From NCBI RefSeq assembly GCF_018860825.1, contig NZ_JAHKPZ010000030.1, positions 466,934 to 530,933 on the forward strand: 64,000 nt of DNA, written 5' to 3'. Positions 26,298 through 34,111 of this stretch are shown here, piece after piece. Under the pieces are notes generated by a model, which saw nothing but the letters and a program-made list of their open reading frames with translations, was not told the DNA's origin and ran no database searches. Both the position numbers and the translations under genes were made by a program. The first letter of the stretch is position 1. Each line of letters begins with the position of its first letter. The DNA is from Lacinutrix sp. C3R15. GTDB lineage: Bacteria > Bacteroidota > Bacteroidia > Flavobacteriales > Flavobacteriaceae.

Positions 26298-27038
26298 ATG
26301 AGTTTAAAAGAAAAAATAAATACAAATAAGTTACCGCAACATCTAGCTATTATAATGGATGGTAACGGAAGATGGGCAAAACAAAAAGGTATGCTTCGTG
26401 CTTTTGGTCATGAAAACGGAACAAAATCTGTTAGAGAAACCGTTGAAGCTTCAGCAGAACTTGGTATAAAAAACCTAACTCTTTACGCGTTTTCTACAGA
26501 AAACTGGAACAGACCAAAGCTAGAAGTGCAAACCCTAATGAAACTTTTAGTTTCTGCTTTAAAAAAAGAAATTAAAACACTTCAAGAAAACAACATTAAA
26601 CTATCTGCTATTGGTAATTTATCAGCTTTACCAACTAAAGCACATAAAGAACTTCTAGAAGTAATAGATAAAACAAAAACAAACAATAGAATGACACTCA
26701 CCTTAGCTTTAAGCTATGGTTCTAGAGAAGAATTACTAAATACAGTTAAAAAAATAGCAATTAAAGTTAAAAATAATATAATTTCGCCCGAAAGTATTGA
26801 TGAATCATTTATTAATGAGCATCTTTACACGCAAAATTTACCAGATGTAGATTTGCTTATAAGAACTAGTGGTGAACAACGTATTAGTAACTTCTTGCTT
26901 TGGCAAATTGCCTATGCAGAATTGTATTTTACTGAAACCTTATGGCCAGATTTTACAAAGCAACATCTATATGAAGCCATAATAGAATATCAAAAAAGAG
27001 AAAGAAGATTTGGGAAAACAAGTGAACAACTTAGCTAA
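26298..27038 (+). CDS. uppS: Isoprenyl transferase (undecaprenyl diphosphate synthase)
   Basis: This 246-residue cis-prenyltransferase makes the C55 lipid carrier for peptidoglycan and surface polysaccharides. The catalytic MDGNGRWAKQK motif carries D21. Further family blocks are TLYAFSTENWNRP and the C-terminal DLLIRTSGEQRISNFLLWQIAYAEL. It sits between the DUF6089 gene (no gap) and bamA (four-base gap), clearly one operon. Confidence 0.97.
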   Translation: MSLKEKINTNKLPQHLAIIMDGNGRWAKQKGMLRAFGHENGTKSVRETVEASAELGIKNLTLYAFSTENWNRPKLEVQTLMKLLVSALKKEIKTLQENNIKLSAIGNLSALPTKAHKELLEVIDKTKTNNRMTLTLALSYGSREELLNTVKKIAIKVKNNIISPESIDESFINEHLYTQNLPDVDLLIRTSGEQRISNFLLWQIAYAELYFTETLWPDFTKQHLYEAIIEYQKRERRFGKTSEQLS

Positions 27039-27042
27039 GTTA

Positions 27043-29655
27043 ATGCCTTTAAAAGCAATTACTAAACATTTTTTAGCGCTAACAGTAACCATATTTAGTT
27101 TAAGCACATTTGCTCAAGAAACTACATTTACAAAAGGCAACAAATACACTATTGAAGAAATAACTGTTAATGGTAACACTTCATTTAGTGAACAAACCAT
27201 TATTACCTATTCTGGTTTAAGAAAAGGAAGTGAAGTACAAATTCCTGGTGAAGAAATAAGTAATGCAATAAAAAAACTGTGGAACTCTAACCTTTTTAAT
27301 GATATAGATATTTATCTATTAAAAGTAGAAGGTAACAATGCCTTTTTAGAAATTAGGTTATCAGACTTACCAGAACTTAATGCTGTTAAAATAACAGGTG
27401 TTAAAAAAGGTAAAAAAGAAACTATCATTAAAGAAAACAAGTTAGATAAAGGTGTAAAAGTTACAGAAAACCTTATTACTACTACAAAAAACTACCTACA
27501 AAACAAGTATAAAAAAGATGGTTTTACTAATGCTAAAGTAAACATCAATACTATTGAAACTTCAGATTCTATTCAGAGATCTAAAGTGAATATGGTTTTA
27601 GCCATAGACAAAGGAAAAAAAGTAAAAGTAAAAGACATTGTGTTTACTGGTAATTCTGTTTTAACAGACAGCAAACTAGGTAGCGCAATGAAAAACACTA
27701 AAAAAAGAAACTTTTTAAGAATTTACAAGCGTTCTAAATATATAGAAGAAGACTATAAAACAGATTTAACTAGTATTATAGACAAATACAAAGAAAACGG
27801 TTATAGAGATGCCAGAATACTATCAGATAGCTTAATTATAAATAATGATAACACCATTACACTAAACATAAATTTAGAAGAAGGTGAAAAATATAGCTTT
27901 GGTGACATTTCTTTTATTGGTAACACAGTTTATACAGACCAACAACTTAAAAGAGTTTTACGTATAAATAAAGGCGAAACTTATAATGGTGTTTTATTAC
28001 AAGAAAGAATTGCCGACAATAGCAGACCAGATGCAGAAGACCTAACTAACTTATATCAAAATAATGGGTATTTATTCTCTACTATAAACCCTGTAGAAAC
28101 TAATGCAGAAGGTAATGTTATTGATATGGAAATTAGAATTTCTGAAGGTAAACCTACCTACTTCAATAATGTAACCGTACATGGTAATGAAGTAACTAAT
28201 GACAAAATTATTTATAGAGAACTACGTACTCGTCCTGGCCAATTATATAGTAAAGCAAATGTGGTACGTACCATTAGAGAATTAAGTCAATTAGGATTTT
28301 TTGATACAGAACAAATTACTACAGACTTTAAAAACCCAAACCCAAATGAAGGTACTATAGATTTACAATATGGTGTTGTAGAAACTGGGTCTAGCCAAAT
28401 TGAATTACAAGGTGGTTATGGTAGCGGAAGTTTTATTGGTACACTTGGTTTATCCTTTAATAACTTTTCTATAAAAAACATATTAAACCGTAAAGCTTAC
28501 AAACCAGTACCTCGTGGTGATGGTCAAAAACTTGCTCTGCGTTTACAAGCTAGTAGATTTTACCAAACCTATAGTTTTTCTTTTACAGAACCATGGTTAG
28601 GTGGTAAAAAACCAGTACAATTTTCTACCTCTATATCACATTCTAAACAATTTTTATACGATTATACAACAGGAAATGCAGATAAAGACAAACGTTTTAA
28701 TATTACAGGTATATCTGTTGGTTTAGCAAAAAGACTTTCTGTACCTGATGATTATTTTACTTTATCACAAGCCTTAAGTTACCAACATTATAACTTAAAA
28801 AATTATAACACTGGACTATTTACTTTTGGTGATGGTTACTCTAACAACTTAGCATATACCATTGGTTTAAGCAGAAACAATACATACAATGACCCAGTGT
28901 ACCCAACTGGTGGTTCTAACTTTAATATTAGTGCTAAACTTTCTATACCTTACTCCCTATTTAATAATGTAGATTACGCAGCATTAAGTGATGAAAGAGC
29001 AGAACAAGAAGAAATCTATTATGATGCAAATGGTGAATATACAGATATACAAAGTACAAATGCATACACCAGAATGGGAGAAATTGATCAAGAACGATAC
29101 AAATGGTTAGAGTTCTATAAAATTAAATTTAAAGCAGATTGGTATACAAGAATTGTAGATAAGTTAGTATTACGCCCAAGTTTAGAATTTGGTTTCTTAG
29201 GAGCCTATGATAATGATAGAGGTGTTATTCCTTTTGAGCGTTTCTTTCTTGGTGGTGACGGTTTAGCTAGTTATAGTTTAGATGGTAGAGAAACCATAGC
29301 ATTACGTGGTTATGAAAACCAGTCTTTACAACCAGTTGATGAAGATGGTAATGTAACCAGTGATGGTGGTTCTATATACAACAAGTTCTCTTTAGAACTA
29401 CGTTACCCAATAACATTAAAACCAGCCGCTAAAATTTATATGCTAGGTTTTCTTGAAGGTGGTGTATCTTATAACAATTTTAAAGACTATAATCCGTTTG
29501 ATCTTAAAAGATCTGCAGGTTTAGGTTTACGTTTATTCATGCCTGCTTTTGGTTTATTAGGTATTGATTTCGGTTACGGATTTGATTCTGTACCAGGACA
29601 AGGAACAACAGTAAGTGGTTGGCAAACACACTTTATAATAGGACAACAATTTTAG
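27043..29655 (+). CDS. bamA: Outer-membrane protein assembly factor BamA
   Basis: This 870-residue Omp85 protein folds barrel proteins into the outer membrane. A signal peptide (about 1-24, ending STFAQ) precedes about five POTRA domains (about 33-420). A C-terminal 16-strand barrel follows and contains the lid-lock motif ALRGYENQ near residue 751, where E. coli has VRGF. It ends in an aromatic residue (IIGQQF), the usual barrel C-terminus. An in-frame TTG lies upstream at 27010 inside uppS, but ATG 27043 directly precedes the signal peptide. Two Skp-like chaperone genes follow, a typical arrangement. Confidence 0.96.
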   Translation: MPLKAITKHFLALTVTIFSLSTFAQETTFTKGNKYTIEEITVNGNTSFSEQTIITYSGLRKGSEVQIPGEEISNAIKKLWNSNLFNDIDIYLLKVEGNNAFLEIRLSDLPELNAVKITGVKKGKKETIIKENKLDKGVKVTENLITTTKNYLQNKYKKDGFTNAKVNINTIETSDSIQRSKVNMVLAIDKGKKVKVKDIVFTGNSVLTDSKLGSAMKNTKKRNFLRIYKRSKYIEEDYKTDLTSIIDKYKENGYRDARILSDSLIINNDNTITLNINLEEGEKYSFGDISFIGNTVYTDQQLKRVLRINKGETYNGVLLQERIADNSRPDAEDLTNLYQNNGYLFSTINPVETNAEGNVIDMEIRISEGKPTYFNNVTVHGNEVTNDKIIYRELRTRPGQLYSKANVVRTIRELSQLGFFDTEQITTDFKNPNPNEGTIDLQYGVVETGSSQIELQGGYGSGSFIGTLGLSFNNFSIKNILNRKAYKPVPRGDGQKLALRLQASRFYQTYSFSFTEPWLGGKKPVQFSTSISHSKQFLYDYTTGNADKDKRFNITGISVGLAKRLSVPDDYFTLSQALSYQHYNLKNYNTGLFTFGDGYSNNLAYTIGLSRNNTYNDPVYPTGGSNFNISAKLSIPYSLFNNVDYAALSDERAEQEEIYYDANGEYTDIQSTNAYTRMGEIDQERYKWLEFYKIKFKADWYTRIVDKLVLRPSLEFGFLGAYDNDRGVIPFERFFLGGDGLASYSLDGRETIALRGYENQSLQPVDEDGNVTSDGGSIYNKFSLELRYPITLKPAAKIYMLGFLEGGVSYNNFKDYNPFDLKRSAGLGLRLFMPAFGLLGIDFGYGFDSVPGQGTTVSGWQTHFIIGQQF

Positions 29656-29728
29656 TTTGGCACGATATTTTCTATTAACAATTTGATTATTTACAACAAG
29701 AATTAAAAAATTTAAAATTAAAATTTGT

Positions 29729-29736
29729 TAATTTTG
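29729..29736 (+). promoter_or_regulatory. -7 promoter element (TAATTTTG) before the first OmpH gene
   Basis: TAATTTTG matches TAnnTTTG in the 176-base gap after bamA and would give a leader of about 90 bases. No TTTG is found at the right -33 distance, so this is tentative. Confidence 0.35.
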
Positions 29737-29831
29737 AAAAGCTTAATTCAAGAAGTGACAGAATACTAGTAATAATCATCTGTACATTTTTAGAATTTAT
29801 AAAGCCAATAAATTATAAAAACATAAAACAG

Positions 29832-30911
29832 ATGAAAATAAAAGTTCTTTTTTTACTGGCAATTGTATTTATGCTTAGTGTAACCACTACTCAAGCACAA
29901 CGTGGTGTTAGAATAGGTTATATAGACACAGAATACATTTTAGAAAACATACCTGAATATCAAGAAGCAACAACGCAACTAGATGGTAAAGTTCAAAAAT
30001 GGAAATCTGAAATTGAAAATCGTTTAAGTGTAATAGAACAAAAACGAAAAGATTTAAGCAATGAAAAAACACTTTTAACTAGTGAACTTGTTAAAGAACG
30101 TGAAGAAGACATCCATTTTGAAGAACTTGAAATATTAGAATATCAACAAAATAGATTTGGTCCTAATGGTGATTTAATGATCCAGAAAAGACAACTTATT
30201 CAACCTATACAAGATCAAATATTTGCTGCAGTACAAGATATTGCTGCAACTAAAAAATATGATTTTATATTTGATAAGTCTGCAGATGTAGTTATGCTGT
30301 ATTCCGCAGATAGATTTGATATAAGTGAACAAGTTATAAGAGCAATTGTACGTACCGCAAAACGTGATCAAGCAAATTCTAAAAAAGAAAGAAGAGAAGC
30401 TAAAGACGAAGATGTAGTACCTGAAGTAAATGAAACATTAGACGCAAGAAAACAAGCATTAGAAGATAAAAAAGCAGCTCGTGCAGCAGAAGCAGAACAA
30501 CGCAGAAAAGAAATTTTAGAAGCACGTGAAGCTAAAAAAGAAGCAGCACAAAGAAGAAGAGATAGTATTATTGAAGCTAGAAAACAATTAAAAGAAGAAA
30601 CGCTTAAACAAAGAAATAATACAACAGATGATGCTATTGATGCAGAAGAAAATGTAGCAGAAAACAATAAAGAAGAAGGTGTAACAACTGAAACTGAGAA
30701 TGTAGAAAAAACAGCTGAAGAAACAACAACAGATAAAGAAGCTAGTGCTACTGAAGAAGAAGATGAAGAAGATGCAGCCGCAAAAAAAATAAGTGATAGA
30801 GAAGCACGTAAACAAGCATTAGAAGAAAGAAAAAGAAAAATACTAGAAGAACGTAAAAAAGCAAAAGAAGAACGTGAAAACAACAATGCCACAGAAGGCG
30901 AAGACAATTAA
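29832..30911 (+). CDS. Skp/OmpH-family periplasmic chaperone with long charged tail
   Basis: This 359-residue exported protein has a signal peptide (about 1-22, ending TTQAQ). An OmpH/Skp domain (about 23-175) starts RIGYIDTEYILENIPEYQ and continues in heptad-like helices. Family members usually end near residue 170. Here about 185 further residues follow, almost entirely Lys, Glu, Arg and Ala. They include two nearly identical segments, ARKQALEDKKAA and ARKQALEERKRK, consistent with a long coiled coil with internal duplication. It lies between bamA and a normal-length OmpH gene. Confidence 0.9.
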   Translation: MKIKVLFLLAIVFMLSVTTTQAQRGVRIGYIDTEYILENIPEYQEATTQLDGKVQKWKSEIENRLSVIEQKRKDLSNEKTLLTSELVKEREEDIHFEELEILEYQQNRFGPNGDLMIQKRQLIQPIQDQIFAAVQDIAATKKYDFIFDKSADVVMLYSADRFDISEQVIRAIVRTAKRDQANSKKERREAKDEDVVPEVNETLDARKQALEDKKAARAAEAEQRRKEILEAREAKKEAAQRRRDSIIEARKQLKEETLKQRNNTTDDAIDAEENVAENNKEEGVTTETENVEKTAEETTTDKEASATEEEDEEDAAAKKISDREARKQALEERKRKILEERKKAKEERENNNATEGEDN

Positions 30912-30941
30912 CAATTTATTACACACATTAAACTATTAAAA

Positions 30942-31451
30942 ATGAAACAAATTAAAACTTTATTATTAGCAGTAGCTTTATTTATTGGTGGAACTAGCTT
31001 TATGCAAGCACAAACTAAAGTTGCTCATATTAACACCCAAGAGCTAATTGCTGCAATGCCTGACATGAAAGCTGCACAAGCAGAAATGGACAAGCTAGGT
31101 AAAACTTATGAAGCAGACATTAAAGCAATGGTTACAGAGTACCAAAACAAAATGAAGTTATACGAAGCTGAAGCTACTACTAAAACAGACGAAGAAAACC
31201 AAAAGCGTTTAGTAGAAGTACAAACTATGCAACAAAACATACAACAATACCAAGGGCAAGCACAACAAGACATGCAAAAGAAAGAAGTAGACTTATTAAA
31301 GCCTATTACTGAAAAAGCAAAAGCTGCAATTTTAAAAGTAGCTAAAGCGCAAGGTTTTAACTATGTGTTAGATTCTACTCAAGGTGGTGGAGTTATTATG
31401 GCAGAAGGTACAGACTTACTTGCAGATGTTAAAAAAGAATTAGGTTTCTAA
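30942..31451 (+). CDS. Skp/OmpH-family periplasmic chaperone
   Basis: This 169-residue protein has a signal peptide (about 1-23, ending FMQAQ). The OmpH domain opens KVAHINTQELIAAMPDMKAAQ, continues in long Gln/Lys/Glu-rich helices and closes with GFNYVLDSTQGGGVIMAEG. Skp holds unfolded outer-membrane proteins on their way to BamA. It starts 30 bases after the longer OmpH gene and is followed by a strong terminator, so both chaperones are probably on one transcript. Confidence 0.93.
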   Translation: MKQIKTLLLAVALFIGGTSFMQAQTKVAHINTQELIAAMPDMKAAQAEMDKLGKTYEADIKAMVTEYQNKMKLYEAEATTKTDEENQKRLVEVQTMQQNIQQYQGQAQQDMQKKEVDLLKPITEKAKAAILKVAKAQGFNYVLDSTQGGGVIMAEGTDLLADVKKELGF

Positions 31452-31471
31452 TAAACCTTAAATAATTTTAT

Positions 31472-31504
31472 AAAAAAGCTGTCTTCTACAAGACAGCTTT
31501 TTTT
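31472..31504 (+). terminator. Intrinsic terminator after the second OmpH gene
   Basis: AAAAAAGCTGTCT (31472-31484) pairs with AGACAGCTTTTTT (31491-31503) around a six-base loop, ending in a T-run. It closes the bamA-ompH region. Confidence 0.85.
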
Positions 31505-31605
31505 ATGTGGTTAATTTTAAAAGTATATATTATATCTACTAAAATTTTAAATCTCTAAATGTATTTAAAAGTAATTATTTACTTTTATAAACAATATGTA
31601 TGTAT

Positions 31606-32385
31606 ATGAGTAAACAACCTATTGGTGTTTTTGATTCTGGCGTTGGTGGCACTTCTATTTGGAAAGAACTTCATGCATTACTACCGCATGAAAACACTAT
31701 TTATTTAGCCGATAGCAAAAATGCTCCTTATGGCAATAAAAACAAAAATGAAATTCTTGCTTTAAGTAAAAAAAACACAGAGTTATTACTTGATAAAGGC
31801 TGTAAACTTATTGTAGTTGCATGTAATACAGCAACTACAAACGCGATTAACTATCTACGTGAAAATTACAACATACCCTTTATAGGTATTGAACCTGCAA
31901 TTAAACCAGCTGCATTAAATACCAAAACAAAAGCCGTTGGTATTCTTGCCACAAAAGGTACACTCTCTAGTGAATTGTTTTATAAAACCACTAATATATT
32001 TACAGATAAAATTAAAATTATAGAACAAGTTGGTGAAGGTATTGTTCCTTTAATTGAAAGTGGTAATGTAGAATCTAGCAAAATGAAAGATCTCTTACAG
32101 CTATACTTAAAACCAATGTTAGATGCAGATATAGATTATTTGGTTTTAGGCTGTACACACTACCCTTATTTAATTCCGCAGTTATTAAAAATACTACCTA
32201 GTCATGTTAAAATTATAGACTCTGGTGAAGCTGTTGCAAAACAAACAAAAGCTGTTTTAAGACAAAATGAACTTTTAAACAATAAAACAAATAAACCTAA
32301 ATTGCAATTTTATTCTAACGCAAACCCTAAAGTAATGATGCAACTTTTAGGTGAAGGTTTTCATGTTGATTATCTAGATTTTTAG
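31606..32385 (+). CDS. murI: Glutamate racemase MurI
   Basis: This 259-residue enzyme makes D-glutamate for peptidoglycan. The catalytic cysteines are C73 (VVACNTATT) and C183 (LGCTHYPYL), and the N-terminal motif is GVFDSGVGG with D10 and S11. Of three closely spaced ATG codons (31596, 31600, 31606) the last is chosen because MSKQPIGVFD fits the family start; the ATG at 31600 is in frame and would add two residues. It stands alone, with no cell-wall operon. Confidence 0.96.
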   Translation: MSKQPIGVFDSGVGGTSIWKELHALLPHENTIYLADSKNAPYGNKNKNEILALSKKNTELLLDKGCKLIVVACNTATTNAINYLRENYNIPFIGIEPAIKPAALNTKTKAVGILATKGTLSSELFYKTTNIFTDKIKIIEQVGEGIVPLIESGNVESSKMKDLLQLYLKPMLDADIDYLVLGCTHYPYLIPQLLKILPSHVKIIDSGEAVAKQTKAVLRQNELLNNKTNKPKLQFYSNANPKVMMQLLGEGFHVDYLDF

Positions 32386-32730
32386 ATTTTTTTCATTTTA
32401 ATTACTTCTGCTTTCACAGAAATACTTACTACTTTTTTTAATGCTATATTTTTTTGGAGTTTCTTGAATTGCTTTGCAGAAAGAAATAATGAAAAGTGTA
32501 CTAACACATAACCTTAGTAAACTAGAAACAACATAAAAAAACAAAGGAAACAGTATGACATTTTTTATCAAGTGTTTCCTTTGCAAGTCGTATTCCTATT
32601 TTGGCATTATCCAATCAAGTACAATGAGTATATTCTCAGCCACTAATGTAAGTTTAGGCACCTCAATACAACAGATTAAATATAGTAAATATTTTTTATA
32701 TAAACAACTGATTTTTAAAGTCTTAACATT
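32386..32730. other. 345-base intergenic region between murI and the gamma-carbonic anhydrase gene
   Basis: No credible coding frame was found; the short frames on both strands lack family-like sequence and overlap each other. The one clear element is a long inverted repeat that looks like a minus-strand terminator (32534-32583). The 147 bases between it and the end of the carbonic anhydrase gene show nothing I can name. Confidence 0.5.
32534..32583 (-). terminator. Probable minus-strand terminator with 11-bp perfect stem
   Basis: CAAAGGAAACA (32542-32552) pairs perfectly with TGTTTCCTTTG (32573-32583). The 20-base interval can add a small inner TGA/TCA pairing. On the minus strand a run of T follows the stem (adenines 32534-32541). 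It would end the gamma-carbonic anhydrase transcript about 150 bases past the stop codon. Confidence 0.6.
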
Positions 32731-33246
32731 TTACTCTTTAAACCAACTAGAATACTTGACGTAATTATCTGCTATTCTATTAATTTCACCAGAAATTAGC
32801 GCTTTGCTAATATCTTTAACTTTCTTTGCTGGTACACCAGCATAAATAGTTCCTGCCTCTACTCTGGTGTTGGCTGTTACTACTGCTCCTGCAGCTATTA
32901 TACTATTGCTTTCTATTACACAATCATCCATAACAATGCTTCCCATACCAATTAAAACATTATCGTGAATGGTACAACCATGTACAATGGCATTATGCCC
33001 AATAGAAACGTTATTACCAATGGTTGTTGGCGATTTTTGGTAGGTTGCGTGTATTACTGCACCATCTTGCACGTTCACTTTATCTCCCATTTTTATGTAA
33101 TGTACATCACCTCTAATTACGGCGTTAAACCATACACTACATGCTTTTCCCATAGTAACTTCTCCAACTATAGTAGCGTTTTCTGCTACATAGCAATCTT
33201 CAGGAATTTGTGGATATTTGTTGTTTACTGGTTTTATTATTGGCAT
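32731..33246 (-). CDS. Gamma-carbonic-anhydrase-family hexapeptide-repeat protein
   Basis: This 171-residue left-handed beta-helix protein is built from hexapeptide repeats (for example ATIVGEVTMGKACSVWFNAV and NVLIGMGSIVMDDC). The three zinc-ligand histidines of gamma-carbonic anhydrases are in place: H66, H84 and H89. Length and pattern match YrdA/PaaY-like members, many of which lack measured carbonic anhydrase activity. The start is MPIIKPVNNK at 33246; the 25 upstream in-frame codons are poorly conserved in character. It lies 28 bases downstream of the LytTR regulator gene. Confidence 0.9.
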   Translation of the reverse strand: MPIIKPVNNKYPQIPEDCYVAENATIVGEVTMGKACSVWFNAVIRGDVHYIKMGDKVNVQDGAVIHATYQKSPTTIGNNVSIGHNAIVHGCTIHDNVLIGMGSIVMDDCVIESNSIIAAGAVVTANTRVEAGTIYAGVPAKKVKDISKALISGEINRIADNYVKYSSWFKE

Positions 33247-33274
33247 TTTTATAGTTTTAAGTTGTTGGCTAAAA

Positions 33275-34009
33275 TTACTTAAAAAAAGCAAGTAAACCTG
33301 CTTTTTTAGACGCAGAAACAAGTACTTCTTTTCCGTTGCTTAGCAACACGTGACCTCCTTTTCCTTTTACATATTTGGTAATTTCATTTACGTTTACCAA
33401 ATAGCTTTTGTGTACTCTTGCAAAACTAGAATCTTGTAATGCTTCTTCAAAATATTTTAAAGTTTTGCTTACTAATTTCTTTTTGTTATTATTTAAATAT
33501 ATTTCGGTGTAATTATCGTCTGCCTTACAATACAAGATGTTTGCCGTTTCAATAACTTCAAATCCATCTTGTTGTGGTATAGTAATTTTTCCGTTTACGG
33601 TATTTGTATTTGGTACTAAAACTTCATCTTGCAAGGCATCTTCTTTGGTTTTAATTTCTACTACATAATCTACTGCTTTTATAAGTGCATCAATAGAAAT
33701 TGGTTTCATCAAGTAATAGCTTGCATGTGCGTTTAAAGCATCTATAGCATAATGGTTGTAGGCTGTTACAAAAATAGTTTCAAAGCTTGCGTCTCCTACT
33801 TTATCTAACAGATCAAAAGCATTTCCATAAGGCATTTCTACATCTAAAAACACAACATCTAAATGGTTATTTCTAATAAGTACTAAAGCTTCATCTACAT
33901 TTTCTGCTTCACCTAAAATATTTACATTAGGGCAATATTTAGCCAGGTATTTTTTTAATATATCTCTGCTTGTTTTTTCGTCTTCTACTATTATGGCGTT
34001 TAGTTTCAT
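33275..34009 (-). CDS. LytTR-family response regulator
   Basis: This 244-residue two-component regulator has a receiver domain (about 1-120; acidic pocket near D10 and phospho-acceptor D56 in VVFLDVEMP). A LytTR DNA-binding domain (about 143-244) follows, with EIYLNNNKKKLVSKTLKYFE and ARVHKSYLVNVNEITKYVKG. It is downstream of a LytS-type sensor on the same strand, 102 bases away, and they should form a pair. Start is placed at MKLNAIIVEDE; five upstream codons are in frame but unlike family starts. Confidence 0.94.
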   Translation of the reverse strand: MKLNAIIVEDEKTSRDILKKYLAKYCPNVNILGEAENVDEALVLIRNNHLDVVFLDVEMPYGNAFDLLDKVGDASFETIFVTAYNHYAIDALNAHASYYLMKPISIDALIKAVDYVVEIKTKEDALQDEVLVPNTNTVNGKITIPQQDGFEVIETANILYCKADDNYTEIYLNNNKKKLVSKTLKYFEEALQDSSFARVHKSYLVNVNEITKYVKGKGGHVLLSNGKEVLVSASKKAGLLAFFK

Positions 34010-34111
34010 GTACATTTGCTGCAAAGGCAGGAACTTTATTAATATTATTACTACTGTTTTGTTTTAAAAGAACTCTTTAAAGTAACTGAGCTTAAGATTT
34101 CTATTGTAATA

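Noticed and set aside
30368-30907. Minus-strand frame of 179 residues, almost all Ser, Ala, Phe and Leu
   Set aside because: It is the antisense shadow of the Lys/Glu-rich OmpH tail and has no independent signals.
32398-32764. Small overlapping frames on both strands between murI and the carbonic anhydrase
   Set aside because: Low-complexity, overlapping, no promoter or family resemblance; left as intergenic.
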